DNA of 64,000 nt from Bartonella vinsonii subsp. vinsonii (GCF_902825235.1 NZ_CADEAJ010000007.1:1-64000); one strand, 5' to 3'; counted from the first letter of the stretch, positions 24,720 through 33,206 are shown. Numbers and translations are program-made. The notes: generated from the letters alone by a model not told the origin.

Positions 24720-24914
24720 TGCATTAAATCCTACAATTAAACAAGTACAACTGATTAGCAGATTCTAAATTTTAACCAATGGTATTTTTGTCCGTTTAGG
24801 CGAGGAGGAAGCTAATTTTTTACTAATTAAATAGCTTTTTCAATATCTTTTTGTTGAGTAGTTTTCTTACTGTCCTTTAAGAGGAAAAGACATTCATTTT
24901 TAATATTCACTCAT

Positions 24915-24939
24915 CCCCGCCTTGTACGGGGCTTTTTTT
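24915..24939 (+). terminator. Rho-independent terminator before the endolysin
   Basis: CCCCG (24915-24919) pairs with CGGGG (24927-24931), followed by C and seven T. It lies only 12 nt before the endolysin start codon, so it may act as an attenuator for the lysis genes or end transcription entering from the left. Confidence 0.65.
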
Positions 24940-24951
24940 ATGGAGAAATTT

Positions 24952-25614
24952 ATGAGAACAATATCATCAGAAGGACTTGCACTTATTAAACAATGGGAAG
25001 GTTTGCGTTTAAATGCCTATAAAGATGCCATTGGGGTGTGGACAATTGGTTATGGACATACAAACAATGCTGGAAAGCCTTTTATTTATGAAGGCATGAC
25101 AATCACTGAAAAGCAAGCAGAAGAACTTCTTTGCCAAGACTTAAGACAATTTGAAAATGCTGTTGAACGCGCTGTTACGGTTTCATTAACGAATGAACAA
25201 TTCGCGGCATTAGTGTCCTTTTGTTATAATGTAGGAACAGGAGCCTTTTGTAACTCGACACTATTAAAAAAGCTCAATCAAGGTGAATATGAAGCAGTGC
25301 CAGCCGAACTACAGAAATGGACCAAAGCAGGCGGTAAGCGTCTTCAAGGTCTCGCACACCGACGTGCAGCAGAAGCAGGCTTATGGGTAAAAGGGGCTTA
25401 TGTTTCCTCCAATTATCAAACAGTAGAAACACAAGAGCCAACGGGGCTTTTCAAAGCAGAAGCGCTTGCACCTATTATTGGCTCTTTCTCAGGTCTTGGA
25501 GGCTTTTTAGCAGGCAATGGACCACTCCAATGGGCTTTGGCAACCATTATGATTTTAGCGGCATGTACTGGACTTTTCTTGGTCGCTAAACGTTTTCAGG
25601 AACACCGCCTATGA
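24952..25614 (+). CDS. Phage endolysin, T4-lysozyme-type muramidase (GH24) with C-terminal membrane segment
   Basis: Degrades peptidoglycan at lysis. Residues about 5-150 form the GH24 domain with the catalytic Glu-8x-Asp-5x-Thr pattern visible in QWEGLRLNAYKDAIGVWTIG followed by YGHT, and the C-terminal helix motif RRAAEAGLW. A hydrophobic segment near residues 195-212 (WALATIMILAACTGLFLVAK) is unusual for a soluble lysozyme and may tether it. ATG 24952 is chosen because GGAG sits 6-9 nt upstream. ATG 24940 is in frame too. It overlaps the next gene (ATGA). Confidence 0.92.
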   Translation: MRTISSEGLALIKQWEGLRLNAYKDAIGVWTIGYGHTNNAGKPFIYEGMTITEKQAEELLCQDLRQFENAVERAVTVSLTNEQFAALVSFCYNVGTGAFCNSTLLKKLNQGEYEAVPAELQKWTKAGGKRLQGLAHRRAAEAGLWVKGAYVSSNYQTVETQEPTGLFKAEALAPIIGSFSGLGGFLAGNGPLQWALATIMILAACTGLFLVAKRFQEHRL

Positions 25615-25838
25615 TCTTATGGATGAAAAGAAATCTGATGCTAACAGGCGCGGCTTTAGCCGCTTTTTTTATGATTTTAGCAAGAGCTTTTACCCTTGGA
25701 AAGAAGGTTGAACAGCAAAAACAAACAGAAAATACTCTAAAGACAGCAAAAACACGGCTGGAGGTGGAAAGTGAAGTTAATCAAAAAAGTGATGCTGATG
25801 TGCGTGCTGCTCTCTCTGACTGGTTGCGCGACAAATAA
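25611..25838 (+). CDS. Small membrane protein, candidate inner-membrane spanin (Rz-like)
   Basis: 75 residues. An N-terminal hydrophobic segment (LMLTGAALAAFFMILARAF) is followed by a charged coiled-coil-like tail (KKVEQQKQTENTLKTAKTRL), the layout of Rz-type i-spanins. It starts at ATG 25611 overlapping the endolysin stop. A lipoprotein gene begins inside it in another frame at 25771, the classic Rz/Rz1 arrangement. No family match is recognised beyond the layout. Confidence 0.65.
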   Translation: MILWMKRNLMLTGAALAAFFMILARAFTLGKKVEQQKQTENTLKTAKTRLEVESEVNQKSDADVRAALSDWLRDK

Positions 25839-25977
25839 ATATGTTTCTTCTTGTGTTGGCTGGTTGCCAATTTATTTAGACAAGAAAGATTTAAACGTCA
25901 TAAGTTCAAACTTAGCAAGAGAGATCTTAAAGCACAATAATCTAGGTGAACGCGTGTGTGGGTGGAAACATGGCTAG
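25771..25977 (+). CDS. Small lipoprotein, candidate outer-membrane spanin (Rz1-like)
   Basis: 68 residues starting at GTG 25771 after GGAGGTGG. The signal sequence KLIKKVMLMCVLLSLTGCAT contains a lipobox (LTGC), so the mature protein starts at Cys18. The remainder ends NLGERVCGWKHG. The gene is nested in the 3' end of the Rz-like gene in a different frame, as Rz1 usually is. Its rather acidic, non-proline-rich body differs from the textbook Rz1, so the spanin role is inferred from context. Confidence 0.65.
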   Translation: MKLIKKVMLMCVLLSLTGCATNKYVSSCVGWLPIYLDKKDLNVISSNLAREILKHNNLGERVCGWKHG

Positions 25978-26182
25978 AAAAAAAACACAAGACAATATAG
26001 AGCTTACAGAAGCAGAAAAAGAACTACTTCAAGAAATCATCATGACCTACAAAAGTGTAAAAGTGATGTCACGTTATACGAAATGGATTGTATTCATTAT
26101 ACTCTTATTAGCGCTTGATTTTTCACGTATTATGGATGCATTAGTAAGTATTTTTACACAAAAACCAAATATCCGACTCTAA
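25970..26182 (+). CDS. Small membrane protein of the lysis region
   Basis: About 70 residues: a charged N-terminal half (KKTQDNIELTEAEKELLQEI) and a single hydrophobic segment (WIVFIILLLALDFSRIM). ATG 25970 overlaps the lipoprotein gene, with GGTGGAA upstream. It could be a holin or an accessory lysis protein, but one membrane span with no other signature does not decide it. Confidence 0.6.
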   Translation: MARKKTQDNIELTEAEKELLQEIIMTYKSVKVMSRYTKWIVFIILLLALDFSRIMDALVSIFTQKPNIRL

Positions 26183-26448
26183 ACATACTCTGAGACTCGC
26201 AAAATTCTTTAGCAAATGGATTCTCAATTTCGCGCGTCTCGCAGATGCGATAGACAATGTCTTCGTCCATTTAAAACAGTGGATTTCAAAGAATTAATCT
26301 TTAAATTAATTGTTTCATAAATTTAAAGCTTCTAATAAACTATATTTGATATGAACAGCTTCGAAATTTTAATCCTTTAAGGATGAAGAGGAAGTCAAAT
26401 CTTTGTAAAACGACACAATTGATTGTCTTTTATAGATTAGAGTGGATA
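26183..26448. other. Intergenic stretch with a short coding-like remnant
   Basis: Between the lysis genes and the GHKL protein. One frame from about 26193 to 26300 reads LAKFFSKWILNFARLADAID followed by NVFVHLKQWISKN and a stop. It looks protein-like but has no start codon, so it may be the end of a lost phage gene. The rest is AT-rich and presumably holds the promoter of the next gene. Confidence 0.35.
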
Positions 26449-28512
26449 ATGAAAACAAATTTAAGTGGCCGCGTAAGAAATACGTCTTTACCAAAAACGC
26501 ATGCTCTACTACCTCTTTTTGAAGCAGTTGTGAACTCCATTCATTCTATTGAAGAAACAGGAAGCGATTTTTCCTCAAGTCACATTATAATCTCAATAAT
26601 GAGAACAGAGCAAGCTTTACTACCACTTGAAGGCACTGAAAAACTAAACAAATCACAAATTATAGGTTTTAAAGTAATCGATAATGGTACAGGCTTTAAT
26701 GAGCGTAATTTTCAATCATTTGAAACTTTAGACTCAGATTATAAGGTAGAAAAAGGTTGCCATGGTATAGGACGACTTCTATGGCTTAAAGCTTTTGATG
26801 ATGTAAAAATCAGGAGTATTTATGGAACAGATAAAGGGCTAAAAGGACGTGAATTTTTATTTGATGCTGTTGAAGGTATAAAAGCATTACACGAATTTCA
26901 AGATAATTGTACAACAAGAAAAACCGTTGTTGAGTTAAAAGGTTTGAAAAAAGACTATAAAGCTCGTGTTCGTAAAACGCTACAATCTATTGCAAATGCA
27001 CTCTTAGAACATTGTCTCTGGTATTTTGCGAGAACTGGTGGTTGTCCCTCTATAACCATTGAAGATGGCTCTGAAAAGATATTATTGAATGAGTTATATA
27101 AGCAGTGCATACATGATGCAGTTTCTAATGAAGAAATAGAAATTGGAGATTATAATTTTTCTATTATGCATATTAAATTTAGAAACTTACCTTTAGATAA
27201 TCATACTTTGTCTTTTTGTGCAGGCAGTAGAGTTATCACAGAAGAAGCAATATCTAAGAAAATTCCGAGCATGCAATCAAAACTGCAAGATGATATGGGT
27301 AAATTTATCTACTCTTGTTATATAAGCTCTCCTTTTTTGGATGAAAGAGTACGATCTGAAAGAACAGGCTTTAATATTGAAGAAAATACTGAAGGATTAT
27401 TTGAGGAAATAGAGATATCATTTGATATGATACGGAAAGCTATATTCCCTAAAATTGAAAAATACTTAGATAAAGAATTGAAGCATAACATTCAAAACAA
27501 TAGCGAGATAGTTGAAAAATTCACACATAAAGTACCACGCTATCGTCCACTCCTAAACTATTTGACTGACAATGACTATATGTTTTCACCTACAATAAAT
27601 GAACAAAAATTAGAGCTACATTTGCATGAATGTTTTGCTAGAATAGAAAACGAGCTTTTAAAAGAAGGTCATAATGTTTTAGCAGTTCAACAAGGAGAAA
27701 ATCCAGAGCGGTACACTGCAAGAATTAATAAATATGTAAACGCTGTAGGTGATCTTAAAAAGTCCGATTTGGCAAATTACTTGTGCCATAGAAAGACTAT
27801 CATAGAGCTTCTGAAAGAATCTTTAAATTCTCTTTCTACAGATGATGGTAAAGAAAGATATGTTAAAGAAAATGTTATTCATCAACTCATAGTGCCAATG
27901 AAGTGCGATTCTGAATCTGTTGCTATGAATAATTGTAATTTATGGTTGATTGATGAAAAATTAGCATTTCATGATTATTTAGCTTCTGATCTTCCATTAA
28001 ATAGAATCCCTTTTACAGGGTCTACGGATAAGGGAAGACCTGATATATCTAGTTTAGAAGTGCATGATAATTCTACCTATTGTAATCCTCTATTAGTATC
28101 AGACAACAAAGAGGATTCAACACCTCCTACTTTAGCATCTCTTACTATAGTGGAAATAAAGCGTCCAATGAGAAATGATGCAGAAGCTGGTACCGACAAA
28201 GATCCTATTGAGCAGGTCTTTACTTATTTAGAAAAAATTCGTGAAGGTGAAGTACGTACCCCAAAGGGGCGTCCAATAAATTTGAACGGAAAAGTTCCTG
28301 GTTACTGTTATGTCATCTGTGATCTAACTGAAAAAATACAAGAGTGTTGCAAACGTTGGGATTTAACAGAAGCGGGTGATCATATGGGATATTTTGGTTA
28401 TCACAAAAGATACGAGTCCTATATAGAAGTGATTTCATTTGATAAACTCATAGCTGATACTGAAAAAAGACATCAACGATTCTTTGAAGCTTTAGGATTG
28501 CCATTACGATAA
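26449..28512 (+). CDS. GHKL (HSP90-like) ATPase with C-terminal PD-(D/E)XK nuclease-like domain; candidate anti-phage defence protein
   Basis: 687 residues. The N-terminal domain is a GHKL ATPase: N-box LFEAVVNSIH (Glu25, Asn29), G1 VIDNGTGF (Asp78, Gly80, Gly82) and G2 CHGIGR (105-109). The middle 350 residues are helical and unrecognised. Near the C-terminus GRPDIS (Asp about 530), IVEIKRP (Glu about 568, Lys about 570) and a QVFTYLEK helix form a PD-(D/E)XK nuclease pattern. Fusions of a GHKL motor to a nuclease are a defence theme (the MutL and MORC-like families show the principle). The gene stands alone between lysis genes and integrase, a usual place for prophage cargo. ATG 26449 is preferred over 26383, which adds 22 unfamily-like residues. 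The defence role is inference. Confidence 0.8.
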   Translation: MKTNLSGRVRNTSLPKTHALLPLFEAVVNSIHSIEETGSDFSSSHIIISIMRTEQALLPLEGTEKLNKSQIIGFKVIDNGTGFNERNFQSFETLDSDYKVEKGCHGIGRLLWLKAFDDVKIRSIYGTDKGLKGREFLFDAVEGIKALHEFQDNCTTRKTVVELKGLKKDYKARVRKTLQSIANALLEHCLWYFARTGGCPSITIEDGSEKILLNELYKQCIHDAVSNEEIEIGDYNFSIMHIKFRNLPLDNHTLSFCAGSRVITEEAISKKIPSMQSKLQDDMGKFIYSCYISSPFLDERVRSERTGFNIEENTEGLFEEIEISFDMIRKAIFPKIEKYLDKELKHNIQNNSEIVEKFTHKVPRYRPLLNYLTDNDYMFSPTINEQKLELHLHECFARIENELLKEGHNVLAVQQGENPERYTARINKYVNAVGDLKKSDLANYLCHRKTIIELLKESLNSLSTDDGKERYVKENVIHQLIVPMKCDSESVAMNNCNLWLIDEKLAFHDYLASDLPLNRIPFTGSTDKGRPDISSLEVHDNSTYCNPLLVSDNKEDSTPPTLASLTIVEIKRPMRNDAEAGTDKDPIEQVFTYLEKIREGEVRTPKGRPINLNGKVPGYCYVICDLTEKIQECCKRWDLTEAGDHMGYFGYHKRYESYIEVISFDKLIADTEKRHQRFFEALGLPLR

Positions 28513-28557
28513 AGCAATAGCGATTATATTTCTGATTTAATGATTTTGAATATTTTG

Positions 28558-29715
28558 TCAAACCACTCCCGATATAAAGCTAGCCCACAGCTCTAAAAGA
28601 ACACGCCGTTGCTCTAAAAAATCCGTTCGCATGTAGGCTTTCGTCACTGAACTCCCAACTGTATGTGCAAGAACAGTTTCGGCAATCTCAAATGGTGTTG
28701 ACGTTGTCTCTGCTATCCAATCCCGTAAGCTTGAACGAAAACCATGTGGACGATAAGTTAAGCCGCAAAGTGTCATATATTTTGCCATGGTAGCATCAGA
28801 AATGGGGTTGCCTCTAAGACCAGAAAAGAGAAAACCATTCTTTTCAAAGGGGAGAGTTTTTTCAATAACTCTCAAAGCTTCATCACTTAGTGGCACACGA
28901 AAGTCTGAAACTTTTCCTACAATACCTTTCATGTTTTCTTTTGGTATCGTCCATATATTTTTGTCAATTTGTTCAAGGCGCAAATAGCGCAATGGATATG
29001 ACCGTGCGCCTGTCAAAATCAATAACTTCAGTGCTAAATTTGAAAGGATCTTATCATCCAAGCTTTGATAAAATGCCGGAACCTCTTGCCATGGCATAGC
29101 AGGAATATTTGTTGATGTCGCACGTGGTTTTCCTAAAAGCGCGCGTGCCTTCATACAAGCCTGTAGATCAACATCTAAACCAAGAGCCGCAGCATATTTC
29201 AAGCAAATATTGATACGGTTAAGTGCTTTTCGCGCTGTATCTGCTTTTTCATGCCAAAGGGGTGAGAGAACATTGCGAATGATATTGGCTGTTAATTTTT
29301 CTATAGGTAAATTCCCAATGTGTGGAATCACGTGCAACTCTAGTGGAGAAAACCAGCGTCCGTTTTTACCTTCATTTTTCAACTCTGCTTTTTTGCTTTC
29401 AAAAGCCGCTTTTGCAATTTCTTGGAAGATATTGCTTTGCTGTTTTAAAATAGTCTGTTCCCTAAAGACAATAGGATCATTGCCTTCTTTAAGAATATCA
29501 CTATAATATCTTGCAAGCTCACGCGCTTCTTTTAAAGAGAGTTTCGTAACAGAACCAAGTCCCATTTCACGGCGCTTATTGTGGTGCGTATAGCGAAAAA
29601 ACCAAGAGCGTGTATTGTCTTTTCGAACATTCAACCACAACCCTGCTCCATCACAATATTTTCCTTGTGGAGAGGACTTTACAAGTAATGCTGATAACCG
29701 ATGAATCGCCCTCAC
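28558..29715 (-). CDS. int: Tyrosine recombinase / phage integrase
   Basis: 385 residues. An N-terminal arm-binding domain of the DUF4102 type (YCDGAGLWLNVRKDNTRSWF, FRYTHHNKRREMGLG) precedes a catalytic domain with Arg238 (TGARSYPLR), HGFRSS (His324, Arg327), His351 (LAHTVG) and the nucleophile Tyr361 (AYMRTD). All catalytic residues are present, so it could still be active. It reads toward the prophage body on the minus strand. Repeats that could be arm sites lie immediately upstream (29731-29789). Confidence 0.95.
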   Translation of the reverse strand: MRAIHRLSALLVKSSPQGKYCDGAGLWLNVRKDNTRSWFFRYTHHNKRREMGLGSVTKLSLKEARELARYYSDILKEGNDPIVFREQTILKQQSNIFQEIAKAAFESKKAELKNEGKNGRWFSPLELHVIPHIGNLPIEKLTANIIRNVLSPLWHEKADTARKALNRINICLKYAAALGLDVDLQACMKARALLGKPRATSTNIPAMPWQEVPAFYQSLDDKILSNLALKLLILTGARSYPLRYLRLEQIDKNIWTIPKENMKGIVGKVSDFRVPLSDEALRVIEKTLPFEKNGFLFSGLRGNPISDATMAKYMTLCGLTYRPHGFRSSLRDWIAETTSTPFEIAETVLAHTVGSSVTKAYMRTDFLEQRRVLLELWASFISGVV

Positions 29716-29730
29716 TTAACGTCCCCTCTC

Positions 29731-29789
29731 GTCCACCTTTTCAGGCATTGCTCGTCCACCTTTTTGGGTCCACCTTTTAGACCACCTTT
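29731..29789. repeat. Four short direct repeats upstream of the integrase
   Basis: GTCCACCTTTT occurs at 29731-29741, 29754-29764 and 29768-29778, followed by a partial copy ACCACCTTT at 29781-29789. Spacings are 12, 3 and 2 nt. They lie 16 nt before the integrase start codon. Possible roles are arm-type integrase or excisionase sites, or a regulatory array for int. Confidence 0.6.
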
Positions 29790-30142
29790 AATTTTTGATT
29801 TGAGATTTTTTCTTTAATTCTTAATTTTTTTATTGGAACATAAAAAACTACAGACATCAATACGCTCTTGCACATATTTATATAATTTGATTCTTGCTAA
29901 TAAAGCCCGCTCTGCCGGCATGCGGCACCACTTTTTGCTTTGAGTATATTGAAATATATAGATTTTTTCTTTAATTGGCAATTTTTAGATGTAGCTTGCC
30001 ACTAGGTTTTGTATAATTTGACAGTAGGTTTTGTACGAATTTATTTTTTTTCAAAAGGTTTTTAAGGGGTTCTCAAAGGGTCTTCAAAGACCTTATCTAA
30101 AGGTCATTTAAAGCCCCCTTTCATGAATCTTTTTTTCTTTTC
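29790..30142. other. AT-rich non-coding stretch upstream of the integrase
   Basis: No credible reading frame. It contains a short repeat CACTAGGTTTTGTA / CAGTAGGTTTTGTA (about 29999-30034) and the run AAGGTTTTTAAGGGGTTCTCAAAGGGTCTTC. An attachment site could lie here, but no duplicated tRNA end or other core is seen. Confidence 0.4.
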
Positions 30143-30925
30143 CTAAAGATCGCAATTTGAGATGATCAGTTCCTTACTGGGAATCGCATTATTGGAAAAA
30201 CAGCACGAATAAACTATTCTCACTTCTTTTAATGTAAACTGACTAAAAGTTTTTCGGATCTCTGGCACATCATTAAGAGACAGAACAAACTTTCCCTTTA
30301 ATTGGGCAAGCAGTGTGGACATCGTTTGGTAATCCTCCCGCTTAAACAAATCCTTGCCATAGCAATTCTCAACGCCCCAATAAGGCGGATCAAGGTAAAA
30401 CAAGGTCGTTGGCCGGTCATAGCGAAGTATAAAATCAGACCAGTCTAAATGTTCAATGGTGACATCTGCTAAATAACAGTGAATAAGCTTTAAGAACCCT
30501 TCAAGTTTCAAAGTGTTAAATCGTGCACTACGATTCACTTTAACTTCAAATGTACACTCTGCGACCTTCCCGCTAAAGCTCAAACGTTGCAAATATCAAA
30601 ATCGCAAAGCCCACTCTCAATCCGTGAGAGTGTTTGGATCTTGCATGCGCAAGCGTTGAAACTCATCACGGCTGGTGATTTGGAACTTCAGCAGATCCAT
30701 AAAAGGGTGATAATGGCGTTGCAAAACTCGAAAAAAATTCACCACATCACCTGAACGATCATTGATGATTTCATATAAGGGTATCAATTTCCTCCTAAAG
30801 AATATTCCTCCCATACCAATAAAAGGCTCAGCATCAGCATAAGTGCGATGGAGAATGCCTTCAATAATTTTGATACAGCTACTGATCACTGTCCATGCAA
30901 TAACGCTGCCCGATCCCCAAGCCAA
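30143..30925 (-). pseudogene. D12-class adenine-N6 DNA methyltransferase, main fragment with two in-frame TGA codons
   Basis: Phage-type Dam-like methyltransferase. One frame reads HRTYADAEPFIGMGGIFFRR, INDRSGDVVNFFRVLQRHYH, then TGA (30617-30619), EWALRF, a second TGA (30596-30598), YLQRLSFSGK, and on through the DPPYWG catalytic motif to a normal end. The family has Leu at both stop positions (DLERA..RFLYLQRL), so each is a nonsense change. The N-terminus is cut off near 30925 and continues separately at 31538-31636. The gene is therefore dead. Confidence 0.85.
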
Positions 30926-31050
30926 TTAGACAGACTGTGGGAAAAGGTAGGTTGTGGGGCTGAAAGTAATGGAACAGCACCGAACAGATAAGCCACGCGT
31001 CGTAAGTAAGCCTCTAGCGTGCATAGCTTATAGATTTTGGAAGCAGACAA
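30886..31050 (-). other. Unidentified coding-like fragment overlapping the methyltransferase junction
   Basis: A 54-codon frame reading SASKIYKLCTLEAYLRRVAY, LFGAVPLLSAPQPTFSHSLS and NWLGDRAALLHGQ looks protein-like. It has only a TTG start and an in-frame stop just upstream. It runs into the methyltransferase sequence in another frame. It is probably the tail end of a gene joined there by rearrangement. I do not recognise it. Confidence 0.35.
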
Positions 31051-31091
31051 TTATTATAATTCAGGCGATTAAAGATCGGGTCTAAGATTTT

Positions 31092-31383
31092 CTAATCTAG
31101 TGGACAAACACGAATAATATGACCATCAGGATCTTTGATTAGGAAAGTACGTCCAAATATGTCACTATACGGTTCCTTCAAGACATTTATCTCAACGGTG
31201 GTTTGCTCTTGCCATTCCGCATATAGCTTATCTACGTCCTCTCCCTTAGGCAACATAGCGTAGTGAGATGAATACAGGCTCTTTCTTGAAGATGAATTTG
31301 TAAAAAGCGGTAGAATGCTCCACATTTGATACGTATACCAACTGTAGGTTTGGGGTAACAGGATAAATAGGGATATTACTCAT
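31092..31383 (-). pseudogene. VOC/glyoxalase-family protein, shortened and frameshifted
   Basis: ATG 31383 starts NIPIYPVTPNLQLVYVSNVE, HSTAFYKFIFKKEPVFIS, a normal VOC-domain N-terminus, then meets a stop at about 31250. In another frame the C-terminal part continues (KGEDVDKLYAEWQEQTTVEI, DIFGRTFLIKDPDGHIIRVC). The middle part of the domain, about 30 residues, is absent. A deletion with a frameshift is the simplest reading. The piece lies inside the split methyltransferase gene. Confidence 0.7.
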
Positions 31384-31537
31384 TAAATTCTCTTCCTTAT
31401 GATTTGCGGCTTCCTGAGATGCTACACCTATATTAGAGAATATTTCAACAAGAGTTTGTGATACTTCCGTTTGTACTGTACTCTATTTATACGTTTTTAC
31501 TCGCTTATTACTATATGTTAAAATATCGAAACCGCTA

Positions 31538-31636
31538 CTACATCATCTTCACCAACCTGCTTTTGCCACCAATATAAGCAGCAGCTGGTGTAATGGGATC
31601 AACTGATTTTAATGTTTCCTTGCAAAGTGTATCCAT
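31538..31636 (-). pseudogene. D12 adenine methyltransferase, detached N-terminal fragment
   Basis: ATG 31636 opens 32 codons ending in a stop at 31538: LKSVDPITPAAAYIGGKSRL, the motif I (GGK) start of D12 methyltransferases. The sequence expected next (AWTVISSCIKII onwards) is found only at 30925, about 600 nt further along. The gene is thus split by a segment holding the VOC remnant. Between 31637 and the gene D' stop at 31777 nothing else is seen. Confidence 0.7.
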
Positions 31637-31776
31637 AATTTTTTAGCACTCTTTCATCTATAGTAGCCATCTTCTCATTGCTTCAAGTGATAAGAAGTGG
31701 CTGCGATGTTGAGTTCTGTTACATCGGACGGGTGTGTATCAAACTAGTCCCGTTGGCTGGACTACCAGCCCAGCCT

Positions 31777-32769
31777 CTATTCTTCTTTGTTGCTTTCCTT
31801 TCCCTTATCTGGTGCTTCGAGTGTAATTTCTGTGGTATATCCGCTTTGTTTCTCATAGCAGTGGGTCACGGTTTGAGCTTTCCATGGGCCATTGATTTCA
31901 CTACGGAACCCTTGAAGAAGCAGCGGTTGATCAGCCATGATTTCGGGGCGGCCTTCAAGACACAAAGAACCACTGCCCACAGCACGGCACAGCCGGTCTG
32001 ATTCTGAGGCAGCAGCAGCCAATGCCTCTTCCCTGCTGGTGTAGCAACAACGCAAATGGCGCACAGGACCGCTAAAGCCTGTCTGATGCTTAACTTGGCA
32101 TTGTTGTCCTTGTGAGCGATCAAAATAAGAAGCTTCAATGGTGCCATATTGCGTACGCGGCTCTAACGTGAATTCCCAACTGGAACAGTCATGCTTATGG
32201 ATGTCGAGGGCCGGTAAATTGTTTCCGCTTAAAAATAAAAACTTATTGTCCTTGATTAAAAAACGTGCCTGCATGCGCTCCGCAAGACGCGTTAAAAAAT
32301 CAACAGCCGATTGATCTGTGCGAATCACATAAGGCAAAGTTTTGTGCGTGAATTCTGGACTAATCTTTGCTTGATAACCATGGCGTTTGGTGAGTGTCTC
32401 AACAATCTCGCCAACGGTTTTATGATCAAAATGTTCACTTGTTTGTTCTTTGAGTTCTTTACGCATCGAAGCGCTTTTGCCACAAAGGCGCAAGATCTCA
32501 CCATCACTGCCACCACAACTTACCACTGCCTCGACAACAAAACGCCCCATAAAAGCACTGATACTGTTCTCATAGCCAAAGATCACCTGCAGAGTACTAT
32601 TCTGTTGCGGAACCTCTAAATCATTGCCACTATCATCAAATTCTGCTTCAAATCTATCCGCTTCATTGCCGGCATGGTCCGTAATGGTTGCATTTAAAAG
32701 ACGCTGGTAAAAAACCTCATGCACGGGTTTGTCTTCCACCTTAGCCATAATAAAGGGGTATGTGCGCAT
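31777..32769 (-). CDS. Baseplate hub / late control protein D of a second phage remnant
   Basis: 331 residues, open throughout: FYQRLLNATITDHAGNEADR, LEVPQQNSTLQVIFGYENSI, KHDCSSWEFTLEPRTQYGTI and an AREALAAAASE-like helix typical of gpD C-termini. It aligns in layout with the gene D product at 21493-22797 but is clearly diverged and lacks the acidic insert. ATG 32769 overlaps the gene X' stop (TAATG). An upstream ATG at 32778 is possible. It is the only intact gene of the second remnant. Confidence 0.87.
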   Translation of the reverse strand: MRTYPFIMAKVEDKPVHEVFYQRLLNATITDHAGNEADRFEAEFDDSGNDLEVPQQNSTLQVIFGYENSISAFMGRFVVEAVVSCGGSDGEILRLCGKSASMRKELKEQTSEHFDHKTVGEIVETLTKRHGYQAKISPEFTHKTLPYVIRTDQSAVDFLTRLAERMQARFLIKDNKFLFLSGNNLPALDIHKHDCSSWEFTLEPRTQYGTIEASYFDRSQGQQCQVKHQTGFSGPVRHLRCCYTSREEALAAAASESDRLCRAVGSGSLCLEGRPEIMADQPLLLQGFRSEINGPWKAQTVTHCYEKQSGYTTEITLEAPDKGKESNKEE

Positions 32770-33022
32770 TAATCCCATAACCGCTTCACCATGCTTTGGG
32801 GATTGTGAAGTGCGAATTCAGGCAAAGTAACCTTTAAGCCGCGCGGCAAAAGCACACCATATTGGCAATCTCTGGATTGGCTTCCAGTGTGGCTTCTAGA
32901 TAGCCTTTTAATGCTCCAACTTGCGCACGGTCCCCTAATACAGCCATGGCATGGTGAAAGCAGATGAGATCAAGACTCATATCCTCTAGCTCTACAACAA
33001 CGTGCTTTTCTGGTACCTTCAT
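32768..33022 (-). pseudogene. Tail protein X of a second phage remnant, frameshifted
   Basis: ATG 33022 gives SLDLICFHHAMAVLGDRAQV and LEATLEANPEIAN, a gpX pattern, then shifts frame. The zero frame ends at about 32834 after MVCFCRAA. One frame over, the expected end GVLLPRGLKVTLPEFALHNP continues to a stop at 32768-32770 that overlaps the gene D' start. One base has been lost near 32868. Confidence 0.75.
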
Positions 33023-33206
33023 GGAGTTTGCCCCACTTTATATTGCCCCACCTGAGTTTGACCTTGGGGTTTTCTCCCATCGAAAAACGGCAATAAACTG
33101 ATGGAATAGCGGATGCGCTGCGATTGACCAGAGCGGCTAAATATACAATTACCCTAAACTGGCAAATCTGATTCCATAGATAGAAAAAATGAATGGGAAT
33201 AAGTGA

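Noticed and set aside
30596-30619. Possible recoding of TGA in the methyltransferase gene
   Set aside because: The family has Leu, not Trp or Sec, at both positions, and the gene is also split upstream, so these are ordinary nonsense changes in a dead gene.
31678-32001. 107-codon plus-strand frame
   Set aside because: It is the complement of the gene D' coding sequence and its downstream region; the minus-strand protein is a clear gpD.
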